From Massilia sp. Leaf139 (GTDB taxonomy: Bacteria; Pseudomonadota; Gammaproteobacteria; Burkholderiales; Burkholderiaceae_D): DNA of 64,000 bases. The position numbers and the translations under genes were made by a program. Location of the stretch: positions 585,194 to 649,193 of the forward strand of contig NZ_LMOJ01000001.1 in assembly GCF_001424165.1 (NCBI RefSeq), given 5' to 3'. Below the pieces are notes generated by a model. It had not been told where the DNA came from. It was given only the letters and a program-made list of their open reading frames with translations, and did no database searches. This document shows, one piece after another, positions 45,612 through 54,874 of the stretch (positions are counted from its first letter, which is position 1; every line of letters starts with the position of its first letter).

Positions 45612-46472
45612 CTACGGCAACAACACCGCCAACTCCTGCGCCCCGCGCTGCAGCACGGGCAAGAACTCCGCGCGCATGCGTTCGGCGCTGACGCGGCCGG
45701 CCTGGGCGCCGACGTTGAGGGCGGCCAGCACCTGGCCGGAGGCGCCGCGCACCGGCACGGCGATCGAGCGCAGGCCCAGTTCCAGTTCCTCGTCGTTGAT
45801 CGCATAGCCGTCCCGGCGCACCTGCAGCAGGGTTTCGCGCAGGCGCTTCTGGCTCGTCACGGTCTTGTCGGTCATGGCTTTCAGCCGCGCTTTGGCGAAG
45901 TAGGCGTCGAGCTCGGCCGGCGCCAGGTGGGCCAGCATCACGCGGCCCAGCGAGGTGCAGTAGGCCGGCAGCCGGCTGCCGGTGTTCAGGGCCACCGACA
46001 TCACGCGCGACGCCGCCGAACGCGCCACGTACAGCACTTCGCCGTCCTCGAATACGGCCAGCGAGCAGGATTCGCCCAGCTGCTGGCTGATGGCGTTCAG
46101 GTAGGGCTGGCTGGAAACGGTCAGCGGCGTCGACGACAGGTAGGAATAGCCGAGCGTCAGCACCTTCGGGCGCAGCGAAAAATTGTTCAGTTCCGCGTCC
46201 ACGTAGCCGAGCTGCTGCAGCGTGTACAGGCAGCGGCGCACGGCGGCGCGCGGGATGCCGGTTTTCTGGCTGATCTGGGCGATGGTCTGGGGCTTGCGCG
46301 AATCGCTGAAGGCCTGCACTACCGCCAGGCCGCGCGCGAGCGAGGTCATGAAGCTGGGGTCGGTCAGGGCGTCGATCTGTTCGGCGATCGTCGGTTCGCG
46401 TTCGTCAACTTCTTGCTTGTCGGTACTCGAATCCGGCAATGAAGCCGATGCTGCGTGGGTCGTTTTTGTCAT
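45612..46472 (-). CDS. pcaR: IclR family regulator of the pca regulon (PcaR/PcaU type)
   Basis: A 286-residue IclR regulator: winged helix at about residues 55-115 (SLARGLAVVQAFSDSRKPQT, IPRAAVRRCLYTLQQLGY) and the effector domain with RVMSVALNTGSRLPAYCTSLGR and YAINDEELELGLRSIAVPV. The close PcaR/PcaU/PobR-type motif set and divergent position to pcaIJF support a regulator answering to 3-oxoadipate or protocatechuate. The palindrome at 46573-46587 is its likely site. A serine/glutamate-rich N-terminus of about 40 residues precedes the DNA-binding domain. Confidence 0.85.
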   Translation of the reverse strand: MTKTTHAASASLPDSSTDKQEVDEREPTIAEQIDALTDPSFMTSLARGLAVVQAFSDSRKPQTIAQISQKTGIPRAAVRRCLYTLQQLGYVDAELNNFSLRPKVLTLGYSYLSSTPLTVSSQPYLNAISQQLGESCSLAVFEDGEVLYVARSAASRVMSVALNTGSRLPAYCTSLGRVMLAHLAPAELDAYFAKARLKAMTDKTVTSQKRLRETLLQVRRDGYAINDEELELGLRSIAVPVRGASGQVLAALNVGAQAGRVSAERMRAEFLPVLQRGAQELAVLLP

Positions 46473-46572
46473 GGCGCGATTTTAATGCAGCGGAGGACGA
46501 CTTGATTGGTCTTTTTTCTTGACCTTTCGGCCAGCGTGCTACTACACTTGGTTGGTCGGTAATCAAACATTA

Positions 46573-46587
46573 GTTCGATTATCGAAC
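46573..46587. promoter_or_regulatory. PcaR operator palindrome
   Basis: GTTCGATTATCGAAC: perfect 7-bp arms around one T, in the 191-base gap between pcaR and pcaI. It resembles known PcaR boxes of Pseudomonas (GTTCGATAATCGCAC type). A weak TTGACC box lies at 46519. Confidence 0.7.
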
Positions 46588-46663
46588 AACGGCAACAACA
46601 TTTCAAGTGCGCGGGCGGATTTCCATGCCGGCGCATGCCAAGGTGAAACACCAAGGTGGAGAC

Positions 46664-47329
46664 ATGATCGACAAAACCTACGAATCGCTGCAGCGGGCCG
46701 TCGCCGACGTGCCCGACGGCGCCACCGTCATGATCGGCGGCTTCGGCAACGCCGGCATGCCGTCCCAGCTGATCGATGCGCTCATCGAGCAGGGCGCCCG
46801 CGAACTTACCATCGTCAACAACAACGCCGGCAACGGCGACTCCGGCCTGGCCGCCTTGCTCGCCGCCAAGCGCGTGCGCAAGATCATCTGCTCCTTCCCG
46901 CGCCAGACCGACTCGCACCATTTCGACGCCCTGTATCGCGCCGGCGAAATCGAGCTCGAGCTGACCCCGCAGGGCAACCTGGCCGAACGCATCCGCGCGG
47001 CCGGCGCCGGCATCGGCGGCTTCTTCACCCCGACCGGCTACGGCACCCTCCTGGCCGAGGGCAAGGAAACGCGCCTGATCGACGGCCGCCATTACGTGCT
47101 CGAATCCCCCATCCACGCCGACTACGCCCTCATCAAGGCGTTAAAGGGCGACCGCTGGGGCAATCTCGTGTACCGCAAGACCGCGCGCAACTTCGGCCCG
47201 ATCATGGCGATGGCCGCCAAGGTCGCCATCGCCCAGGTCGCCGAGATCGTGCCGCTGGGCGAACTCGATCCGGAAAACATCGTCACGCCGGGCATTTTCG
47301 TGCAGCGCGTGGTGAAGGAGGCAGCATGA
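46664..47329 (+). CDS. pcaI: 3-oxoadipate CoA-transferase subunit A
   Basis: A 221-residue alpha subunit of succinyl-CoA:3-oxoadipate CoA-transferase, which makes 3-oxoadipyl-CoA. Motifs: GATVMIGGFGNAGMPSQLID at the N-terminus (CoA-transferase 1), IVNNNAGNGDSGLAALL and GGFFTPTGYGTLLAEGKETR. ATG 46664 has GGTGGAG before it and matches the family start; 19 extra upstream codons are not conserved. The stop overlaps the pcaJ start (ATGA), so both subunits are made in equal amounts. Confidence 0.94.
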   Translation: MIDKTYESLQRAVADVPDGATVMIGGFGNAGMPSQLIDALIEQGARELTIVNNNAGNGDSGLAALLAAKRVRKIICSFPRQTDSHHFDALYRAGEIELELTPQGNLAERIRAAGAGIGGFFTPTGYGTLLAEGKETRLIDGRHYVLESPIHADYALIKALKGDRWGNLVYRKTARNFGPIMAMAAKVAIAQVAEIVPLGELDPENIVTPGIFVQRVVKEAA

Positions 47330-47964
47330 GCAAATTTACCCGTGACCAGATCGCAGCACGTGTCGCCCAGGATATCTTCGAAGGCGCCTATGTCAACCTC
47401 GGCATCGGCCTGCCGACCAAGGTCGCCAACTTCCTGCCGGCCGACCGCGAAGTCTTCCTGCACTCCGAAAACGGCCTGCTCGGCATGGGCCCGGCGCCGG
47501 CCGAGGGCGAGGAGGACGAAGACCTGATCAACGCCGGCAAGCAGCCGGTGACCGTCCTCACCGGCGGCTCTTATTTTCATCACGCCGACTCCTTCGCGAT
47601 GATGCGCGGCGGCCACCTCGACATCTGCGTGCTGGGCGCCTTCCAGGTCTCGGCCAAGGGAGATCTCGCCAACTGGCACACGGGTGCGCCGGATGCGATT
47701 CCGGCCGTCGGCGGCGCCATGGATCTGGCCATCGGCGCCAAGCAGGTTTTCGTGATGATGGATCACCAGACCAAGACCGGGGAGAGCAAGATCGTCCCCG
47801 AATGCACCTATCCGCTCACCGGCGTCGCCTGCGTCAACCGCATCTTCACCGACCTCGCCGTGCTCGACGTCACCCCCGAAGGCCTGCGCGTGGTCGAGAT
47901 GGCGCCGGGCCTCAGCTTCGACGCGCTGCAAGCCGTCACGTCGGCACCTTTGCTGGCACCTTGA
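47326..47964 (+). CDS. pcaJ: 3-oxoadipate CoA-transferase subunit B
   Basis: A 212-residue beta subunit with the catalytic glutamate in HSENGLLGMGP (about residue 51), AYVNLGIGLPTKVANFL near the start and GGAMDLAIGAKQVFVMMDH. It pairs with PcaI, whose stop overlaps its ATG. The next gene, pcaF, follows by 15 bases, giving a tight pcaIJF operon. Confidence 0.94.
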   Translation: MSKFTRDQIAARVAQDIFEGAYVNLGIGLPTKVANFLPADREVFLHSENGLLGMGPAPAEGEEDEDLINAGKQPVTVLTGGSYFHHADSFAMMRGGHLDICVLGAFQVSAKGDLANWHTGAPDAIPAVGGAMDLAIGAKQVFVMMDHQTKTGESKIVPECTYPLTGVACVNRIFTDLAVLDVTPEGLRVVEMAPGLSFDALQAVTSAPLLAP

Positions 47965-47979
47965 TTCGAGAGGAACACC

Positions 47980-49182
<1,203 letters not shown>

Positions 49183-49233
49183 GCCGTTCGGGCATCACTT
49201 GGCAGCAGAACGATAAATAGCAGGAGACAAAGC

Positions 49234-49269
49234 ATGAAACAGTACGGACGACAAGGGAGGCAGCCATGA
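49234..49269 (+). CDS. Eleven-codon leader frame before livH
   Basis: CAGGAGACAAAGC precedes an ATG that opens MKQYGRQGRQP and stops in CCATGA, overlapping the livH ATG by one base. The ribosome site is stronger than needed for livH alone. Such a start (AGGAGACAAGC-ATG) is exactly what precedes the substrate-binding protein genes elsewhere here. It may be a coupling leader peptide or what is left of a deleted gene. Confidence 0.35.
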   Translation: MKQYGRQGRQP

Positions 49270-50132
49270 TCGGGAATTTCATCGGCGTGCTCTTCGACGG
49301 GATTGCCTACGGCAGCCTGTTATTCCTGATCAGCGTCGGCCTCTCGGTGACGATGGGCCTGATGAACTTCATTAACCTGGCGCACGGCGCCTTTGCCATG
49401 GTCGGCGGCTATGTCTGCGTGAGCCTGCTGCAAAAGCTGGGCATGCCTTTCCTGGCCACGCTGCCGGTCGCCTTCCTCGTCGCGGCCGTGGTCGGCCTGG
49501 TGCTGGAACGCACCCTGTACCGCCAGCTGTATCAAGCGACCCATCTCGACCAGGTGCTGTTCTCGATCGGCCTGACCTTCATGGCGGTGGCCGGCGCCAC
49601 CTTCCTGTTCGGCCCGACGCAGCAGCCGGTCAACTTGCCGGACTGGCTGCGCGGCCAGGTGCACGTGCTCGGGCTCGACCTGGGTTCCTACCGCCTGTTC
49701 CTGATCGCCGTCGTGGTGTTGGTCACGCTCGGCCTTTACCTTCTGATCGAGCGCACCCGCTTCGGCGCCCAGATCCGCGCCTCGGTCGACAACCAGACCG
49801 CGGCCGCCGGTCTCGGCATCAACGTCAGCCGCGTCTTCTCGCTGACCTTCGCCCTCGGTTCCGGCCTGGCCGGCCTGGGCGGCGGCCTCGGCATCGACGT
49901 GCTCGGCCTCGATCCGAGCTTCCCCGTCAAGTACATGGTCTACTTCCTGCTGGTCGTGGCCGTGGGCGGCGCCGGTTCCATCAAGGGCCCCTTGATCGCC
50001 GCGCTGATCCTGGGTGTGTTCGATGTGGCCGGCAAATACTATGTGCCGGAAGTGGGCGCCTTCGTCATCTACACGCTGATGGTCGTCCTGTTGATCCTGT
50101 TCCCGTTCGGCCTCGTACGGAGGAAAGCATGA
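49266..50132 (+). CDS. LivH-type ABC transporter permease
   Basis: A 288-residue inner-membrane permease of the branched-chain amino acid/aromatic acid type, with about eight helices. The family motif GLMNFINLAHGAFAMVGGYV is at about residues 35-55; GQIRASVDNQ-like QIRASVDNQTAAAGLGINVS and GPLIAALILGVFDVAG follow. It forms a heterodimer with the next gene product. Position between pcaIJF and vanAB, and not next to amino-acid genes, suggests uptake of aromatic acids such as protocatechuate or vanillate. Confidence 0.9.
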   Translation: MIGNFIGVLFDGIAYGSLLFLISVGLSVTMGLMNFINLAHGAFAMVGGYVCVSLLQKLGMPFLATLPVAFLVAAVVGLVLERTLYRQLYQATHLDQVLFSIGLTFMAVAGATFLFGPTQQPVNLPDWLRGQVHVLGLDLGSYRLFLIAVVVLVTLGLYLLIERTRFGAQIRASVDNQTAAAGLGINVSRVFSLTFALGSGLAGLGGGLGIDVLGLDPSFPVKYMVYFLLVVAVGGAGSIKGPLIAALILGVFDVAGKYYVPEVGAFVIYTLMVVLLILFPFGLVRRKA

Positions 50133-51184
50133 ACGCCTATTCGACCTCGGCCCTCAAGGCCAAGCATGCCGCCGGTGCCGCCGATGCCAACCAACCCGCG
50201 ACGACCATGGACAAATCCCTCCTGCGCCTGCCGAACGACCGCTGGAAGCCGCTCGAAATCGTGTTCTGGCTGCTGCCGGTGGCGTCCTACTTCCTTTTCC
50301 CGGACTACCTCGTCCTGATCAGCCAGATCATGATCATCGGCCTGTTCGCGCTCTCGCTGGATCTGATCCTGGGTTATGCCGGCATCGTCTCGCTCGGCCA
50401 CGCGGCCTTCTTCGGGCTCGGCGCCTACACGGCGGGCCTGCTGTCGGTGCATGGCTGGGGCGAGCCGATCTCGGGCCTGTTCGCAGCAAGCGTTGTAGCC
50501 GGCGTGGTCGGCTTCATCGTCAGCTTTCTCGTCGTGCGCGGCCAGGATCTGGCACGCCTGATGGTCACGCTGGGCATCGGCCTGATGCTGTTCGAAGCGG
50601 CGAACAAGGCGGCCTTCATCACCGGCGGCGTCGATGGCCTGTCGGGCATGGTGATGGGGAACCTGTTCGGCGCCTTCGAGTTCGACCTGTACGGCAAGAC
50701 GGCCTTCTGGTACAGCTTCGGCGTGCTGTTCCTGCTGTTCGTGTTCATGCGTCGTCTGGTCAATTCGCCCTTCGGCATGTCGCTGCGCGGCATCCGCGAA
50801 GGCGGACGCCGCATGCCGGCCATCGGCGCCCACGTCGACCGCCGCCTGAAGGCCATCTTCACCGTCAGCGCCGCGATCGCCGGCGTGGCCGGTGCGCTGC
50901 TGGCGCAGACGACCCAGTTCGTCGGCCTGGACGTGCTGGGCTTCCCGCGCTCGGCGGAACTGCTGATCATGCTGGTGCTGGGCGGTACCGGCCGCCTGTA
51001 CGGTGCGCTGATCGGCGCGGCCGTGTTCATGGTCGCGCAGGACAAGATCTCGGGCCTCGACCCGGCCTACTGGCAGTTCTACATCGGCCTGTTCCTGGTG
51101 CTGATCGTGCTGTTCGCACGGGGCGGCATCATGGGCGGCGCGGAAAAGATCATGGCCAAGTTCAAACGCAAGGAGGCAGCATGA
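50129..51184 (+). CDS. LivM-type ABC transporter permease
   Basis: A 351-residue permease with ten or so hydrophobic helices and the motif DLILGYAGIVSLGHAAFFGLG at about residues 75-95, and GGTGRLYGALIGAAVFMVAQ near the end. About 35 polar residues precede the first helix. The start overlaps the livH stop (ATGA) and its stop overlaps livG, so the four genes are translationally coupled. Confidence 0.9.
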   Translation: MNAYSTSALKAKHAAGAADANQPATTMDKSLLRLPNDRWKPLEIVFWLLPVASYFLFPDYLVLISQIMIIGLFALSLDLILGYAGIVSLGHAAFFGLGAYTAGLLSVHGWGEPISGLFAASVVAGVVGFIVSFLVVRGQDLARLMVTLGIGLMLFEAANKAAFITGGVDGLSGMVMGNLFGAFEFDLYGKTAFWYSFGVLFLLFVFMRRLVNSPFGMSLRGIREGGRRMPAIGAHVDRRLKAIFTVSAAIAGVAGALLAQTTQFVGLDVLGFPRSAELLIMLVLGGTGRLYGALIGAAVFMVAQDKISGLDPAYWQFYIGLFLVLIVLFARGGIMGGAEKIMAKFKRKEAA

Positions 51185-51933
51185 CGAACACTCTGCGCAC
51201 CGAAGGCCTCTCGAAACAGTGGGGCGGCTTCAAGGCGAATACCGACATCTCGCTGAACTTCGAGCCGGGCGCACGCCACGCGCTGATCGGCCCGAACGGC
51301 GCCGGCAAGACCACCTTCATCAACCTGCTGACCGGCGGCTTCCCGCCGACCAGCGGCGCGGTGTACATGGGCAACCAGGACATCACGAAGCTGCCGCAGC
51401 ACGAGCGCGTGAAACTGGGCATGACGCGTACCTTCCAGATCAACACCCTGTTCGCGGGCATGACCGTGCTCGAATCGGTGGTGCTGGCGATCTGCGAGCG
51501 GCGCGGCCTGCACAAGGTGTGGTGGAAGACGGTCGCGAAGCACGACGAGGTGGTCGAGGAAGCGATGGCGCTGCTGGCCACGCTGAAGCTGACGAAAGAA
51601 GCGAACTCCATCACGCGCAGCATGGCCTACGGCAAGCAGCGCCTGGTCGAGATCGCGCTGGCCCTGGCCACGAAGCCGAAGATCCTGCTGCTGGACGAGC
51701 CGGCGGCGGGCATCCCGTCGGCCGAGAGCAAAGAGCTGTTCGAAGTCATCGCCGGCCTGCCGCGCGACGTCACGGTGCTCTTCATCGAGCACGACATGGG
51801 CCTGGTGTTCCGCTTCGCCGACCGGATCACGGTGCTGGTGGGCGGCAAGGTGCTGACCGAAGGGACGCCGGAAGAAATCGCCGCCGATCCGCGCGTGAAA
51901 GAAGTGTATCTGGGGGAGGCCGAACATGGCTGA
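51181..51933 (+). CDS. LivG-type ABC transporter ATP-binding protein
   Basis: A 250-residue ATPase: Walker A GPNGAGKT, LivG-typical RTFQINTLF, Walker B ILLLDEPAAGIPSAES and H-loop FIEHDMGLVF. The ABC signature, usually LSGGQ, reads MAYGKQR, a variation common in LivG-like subunits. It overlaps livM by 4 bases and livF by 8. Confidence 0.92.
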   Translation: MTNTLRTEGLSKQWGGFKANTDISLNFEPGARHALIGPNGAGKTTFINLLTGGFPPTSGAVYMGNQDITKLPQHERVKLGMTRTFQINTLFAGMTVLESVVLAICERRGLHKVWWKTVAKHDEVVEEAMALLATLKLTKEANSITRSMAYGKQRLVEIALALATKPKILLLDEPAAGIPSAESKELFEVIAGLPRDVTVLFIEHDMGLVFRFADRITVLVGGKVLTEGTPEEIAADPRVKEVYLGEAEHG

Positions 51934-52627
51934 ATTGCTGGCATTGGACAAAGTCACCGCCGGCTACGGCGAATCGATCGTGCTGGAGGACGTCTCCTTT
52001 ACGATGAACGAGGGGGACAGCCTGGCCCTGCTGGGCCGCAACGGCGTCGGCAAGACCAGCCTGCTGGTCACGCTGATGGGGCTGACGCGCCTGCACAAGG
52101 GCTCGATTCGCTGGAGCGGCGCCGACATCGCGCGCGTGCCGACCTATAAACGTTCGCAATCGGGCCTGGGCTGGGTGCCGCAGGAGCGCCACATGTTCCC
52201 GTCCCTGACGGTCGAGGAACACCTGACGGTGGTCGCGCGTCCGGGGCCGTGGAATCTGCCCAAGGTCTACGAGATCTTCCCGCGCCTGTACGAGCGGCGC
52301 GCGAACATGGGCAACCAGCTCTCGGGCGGCGAACAGCAGATGCTGGCCATTGCCCGCGCCCTGATGACGAACCCGCGCATCCTGCTGCTGGACGAGCCGA
52401 TGGAAGGCCTGGCGCCGATCATCGTGCAGGAACTGGTGCGGGTGATCCGCAAGCTGGTGGCGGAGGAGGGCATGTCGGTAATCGTGGTCGAGCAGCACGC
52501 AAGGCTGGCCTTGTCGCTGACCTCGCGGGCGATCGTGCTCGATCGCGGGCGCATCGTCCATGATTCCGATAGCGCCAGCCTGCTGGCCGATGGCGAAAAG
52601 CTCGACCGGTTAGTCGCTGTTGCGTAG
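51926..52627 (+). CDS. LivF-type ABC transporter ATP-binding protein
   Basis: A 233-residue ATPase: Walker A GRNGVGKTS, LGWVPQERHMFPSLTVEEHL, signature LSGGEQQMLAIARAL, Walker B ILLLDEPMEGL. It is the partner of the LivG-type protein. The stop codon lies within the left end of a palindromic repeat (52624-52716), a likely stabilising 3' end for the transporter mRNA. The substrate-binding protein gene follows after two such repeats. Confidence 0.92.
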   Translation: MAELLALDKVTAGYGESIVLEDVSFTMNEGDSLALLGRNGVGKTSLLVTLMGLTRLHKGSIRWSGADIARVPTYKRSQSGLGWVPQERHMFPSLTVEEHLTVVARPGPWNLPKVYEIFPRLYERRANMGNQLSGGEQQMLAIARALMTNPRILLLDEPMEGLAPIIVQELVRVIRKLVAEEGMSVIVVEQHARLALSLTSRAIVLDRGRIVHDSDSASLLADGEKLDRLVAVA

Positions 52628-52716
52628 GGCGGGCATGCCCGCGTCGATACGTACCGGTTCCGATATCGTGCTCGACGATCTCGCCGCCACGTATCACGCG
52701 GGCATGCCCGCCCTAC
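52624..52716. repeat. Palindromic intergenic repeat, two-ended
   Basis: GTAGGGCGGGCATGCCCGCG at the left and its inverse CGCGGGCATGCCCGCCCTAC at the right, with CGATATCGTGCTCGACG inside. The first bases overlap the livF stop codon. Confidence 0.88.
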
Positions 52717-52732
52717 AAAGGAAAACATATTC

Positions 52733-52798
52733 GTAGGGTGGGCGGCGAAGCCGCCCGGTGAAACCGTAGGCGATGCCATTGGCATCGCCCACCCCTAC
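52733..52798. repeat. Palindromic intergenic repeat, short copy
   Basis: GTAGGGTGGGCGGC...GCCGCCC hairpin at the left, then CGATGCCATTGGCATCGCCC and ACCCCTAC at the right. It lies 33 bases before the next gene. Confidence 0.75.
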
Positions 52799-52830
52799 AA
52801 AAGCGTTCACACAAAAATGAGGAGACCAAC

Positions 52831-54012
52831 GTGTTGAAAAACCTGAACAAAACCCGCCGCCACATCCTGATCGGCGCCGCACTCGCCAGCGCCGGCATGG
52901 GCCTGGCCCACGCCGCCGACCCGATCAAGGTCGGCCTGATCGTCCCCATGTCCGGCCCCTTCGCCTCCACCGGCCGCCAGGTCGACGCCGCGGTGAAGCT
53001 CTTCCTGCAGCAGAACGGCGCCACCGTCGCCGGCCGCGAAGTGCAGATCATCCTGAAGGACGACGGTGGCGTCTCGCCCGACGTCACCAAGCGCATCGCC
53101 CAGGAACTGGTCGCGCGCGACAAGGTGCAGGTGCTGGCCGGCTTCGGCCTGACGCCGCTCGCCTTTGCCGCCGCGCCGGTCGCCACGCAGGCCAAGGTGC
53201 CGATGATCGTCATGAACGCGGCCACCTCGGTGATCCCGCAGCGTTCGCCCTACATCGTGCGCACCGGCTTCACGCTGGCGCAAGTCACCGCGCCGATGGC
53301 GCAGTGGGCGGCCAAGAACAAGATCAAGTCGGTGGTGACCTTCGTCTCCGACTACGGCCCCGGCATCGACGCCGAAAAGGTGTTCGTCAAGGACTTCACG
53401 AAAGCTGGCGGCAAAATCGTCGCCTCGCTGCGCGCACCGCTGCGCAACCCGGACTATTCGCCTTTCCTGGCGCGTGTGAAGGATGCGAAACCGGACGCCC
53501 TGTTCGTGTTCGTGCCGTCGGGCGAGGGCGCCGCCGTGCTGAAACAGTTCACCGACCGCGGCCTGGCGCAGGCCGGCATCCGCCTGATCGCTACCGGCGA
53601 CGTGCTGGACGACGACCTGATGCCGAGCATCGGCCCGGCCGCCCTGGGCGTGGTCAGCAGCCACCACTATTCGGCCGCGCACCCGTCGCCGGAAAACAAG
53701 GCCTTCGTAGCCGCCTTCACCAAGGCCAACAAGGGCATGCGCCCCAACTTCCACGCGGTCGGCGCCTACGACGGCATGCACCTGCTGTACGCCGCGCTGA
53801 AGAAGACCAATGGCGACAGCGCCGGGCCGAAACTGCTGGAAGCAATGAAGGGCCAGTCCTGGAACAGCGTGCGCGGCCCGGTCACGATCGACCCGGCCAC
53901 CCGTGACATCGTCCAGACGGTCTACATCCGCAAGGCCGAGCAGGGCGATGGCGGCGTGTTCAACGTCGAATTCGACAAGGTCGAGAAATTCAAGGATCCG
54001 GGCGTGGAGTGA
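52831..54012 (+). CDS. ABC transporter substrate-binding protein (aromatic acid type)
   Basis: A 393-residue LivJ-like protein. The signal peptide begins MLKNLNKTRRHILIGAALAS (twin arginine-like) and ends near HAA, before DPIKVGLIVPMSGPFASTGR. Later motifs are REVQIILKDDGGVSPDVTKR and DPATRDIVQTVYIRKAEQGD. The start codon is GTG with GAGGAGACC before it. Being closest to livHMGF, it is the probable main partner of that transporter; the paralogues at 24.0 and 42.9 kb may share it. Confidence 0.9.
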   Translation: MLKNLNKTRRHILIGAALASAGMGLAHAADPIKVGLIVPMSGPFASTGRQVDAAVKLFLQQNGATVAGREVQIILKDDGGVSPDVTKRIAQELVARDKVQVLAGFGLTPLAFAAAPVATQAKVPMIVMNAATSVIPQRSPYIVRTGFTLAQVTAPMAQWAAKNKIKSVVTFVSDYGPGIDAEKVFVKDFTKAGGKIVASLRAPLRNPDYSPFLARVKDAKPDALFVFVPSGEGAAVLKQFTDRGLAQAGIRLIATGDVLDDDLMPSIGPAALGVVSSHHYSAAHPSPENKAFVAAFTKANKGMRPNFHAVGAYDGMHLLYAALKKTNGDSAGPKLLEAMKGQSWNSVRGPVTIDPATRDIVQTVYIRKAEQGDGGVFNVEFDKVEKFKDPGVE

Positions 54013-54046
54013 AGGCATGCCGGACACAGGGAGCAACCCCGTGTCC

Positions 54047-54109
54047 GTAGGGCGGGCATGCCCGCGTAGGGCCGCGATACACCGATAGCCGGACAGGCGA
54101 CCGCCCTAC
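54047..54109. repeat. Palindromic intergenic repeat
   Basis: GTAGGGCGGGCATGCCCGCG at the left and CGACCGCCCTAC at the right. It sits between two convergent genes, 35 bases after the substrate-binding protein stop, where it could end transcription from both sides. Confidence 0.8.
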
Positions 54110-54137
54110 GCGCGCATGCGAGCGGTATCGGCGCCGA

Positions 54138-54635
54138 TTACTTGTCGCCGACCCGCACCGCCAGCGGCGCCCGGCTCTGCTCGTTATTCTCGTGCACCAG
54201 CTTCGCCAGCAGACCCATGAACACCTCCTGCTCCTGCGGGCTCAGGGGTTCGAGCAGGCGCTGGCGCAGCCGCTGCGCTCTTGGTGCCAGCGCATCGAGC
54301 AGGGCCTGGCCGGCGGCCGTGATGTTCAATGCCCGCTGGCGCCGGTTATGCGGAATCACCTTCCGTTCGAGCAGTCCCTTTTCCTCCAGCCGCGCACAAA
54401 CGGTGGCCCCGGTCGAAGTATCGATCGCCGCCAGCCCGGCCAGCGAGACCTGGTCGATCCCCGGATGCTCGGCCAGCCGGCTGAGGATCGCGTACTGCAC
54501 CGGCGTCAGTTCGCCGCCCATTTCGTCGTAAAAAATCGACACCGAAATCTGCTGGGCGCGCCGCAGCAAATGGCCCGGATGGTTGTACAAATCGAGCATG
54601 GCGCCCGGGCCGGTGGCTGCTTTTTCTGTCGACAT
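54138..54635 (-). CDS. MarR family regulator divergent from vanAB
   Basis: A 165-residue winged-helix protein: YNHPGHLLRRAQQISVSIFY dimer helix, recognition helix VSLAGLAAIDTSTGATVCAR, wing NRRQRALNITAAG. It is divergent from vanA with 239 bases between starts, and a perfect palindrome at 54726-54741 sits at the predicted vanA start site. It is the likely vanillate-responsive repressor; vanillate regulators are more often GntR-type (VanR), so this is a different family solution if correct. Confidence 0.85.
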   Translation of the reverse strand: MSTEKAATGPGAMLDLYNHPGHLLRRAQQISVSIFYDEMGGELTPVQYAILSRLAEHPGIDQVSLAGLAAIDTSTGATVCARLEEKGLLERKVIPHNRRQRALNITAAGQALLDALAPRAQRLRQRLLEPLSPQEQEVFMGLLAKLVHENNEQSRAPLAVRVGDK

Positions 54636-54688
54636 ATTTCTTGAGGTTACGTGGTGCGGCGCACCATTAAAAAAGTTCGAGAACGTAG

Positions 54689-54717
54689 TTTACTTCGCAC
54701 CGCAAACGCGTGATACT
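54689..54717 (+). promoter_or_regulatory. Possible vanAB promoter
   Basis: TTTACT, 17 bases, GATACT; start near 54724. Confidence 0.4.
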
Positions 54718-54725
54718 TTTCTCAC

Positions 54726-54741
54726 ATTCAGTGTACTGAAT
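54726..54741. promoter_or_regulatory. Candidate MarR operator of vanAB
   Basis: ATTCAGT, GT, ACTGAAT: perfect 7-bp arms, overlapping the predicted transcription start of vanAB. Confidence 0.55.
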
Positions 54742-54759
54742 ATCGAATAATCTAATCAA

Positions 54760-54860
54760 GAGCGTCTAACAAAGCCATCCGGGCAAGGCGCATCGTCGAA
54801 GACAGTACGCTTGTACGGCAAGACGATGCAACGCAGCCATGGCGGCTTTGTTCGACGCTC
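54760..54860. repeat. 101-bp inverted repeat in the vanAB leader
   Basis: Outer arms GAGCGTC-T-AACAAAGCC and GGCTTTGTT-C-GACGCTC pair over 17 bases with one mismatch; further in, GCATCGTC pairs with GACGATGC, and GTAC lies near the tip. It ends 6 bases before the vanA ribosome site AAGGAG. It may be a mobile miniature repeat or an RNA hairpin that affects vanAB expression. It differs in sequence from the GTAGGG family. Confidence 0.75.
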
Positions 54861-54874
54861 ATAAGGAGACGGAG

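Noticed and set aside
46519-46546. TTGACC/ACTACA promoter for pcaI
   Set aside because: Spacing and -10 match are poor, and an IclR-activated start could lie elsewhere; not listed as a feature.
54760-54860. Possible integron attC site (GTCTAAC ... GTTCGAC) before vanA
   Set aside because: The right core deviates from GTTRRRY, the arms pair almost perfectly unlike attC, and there is no integrase or cassette array.
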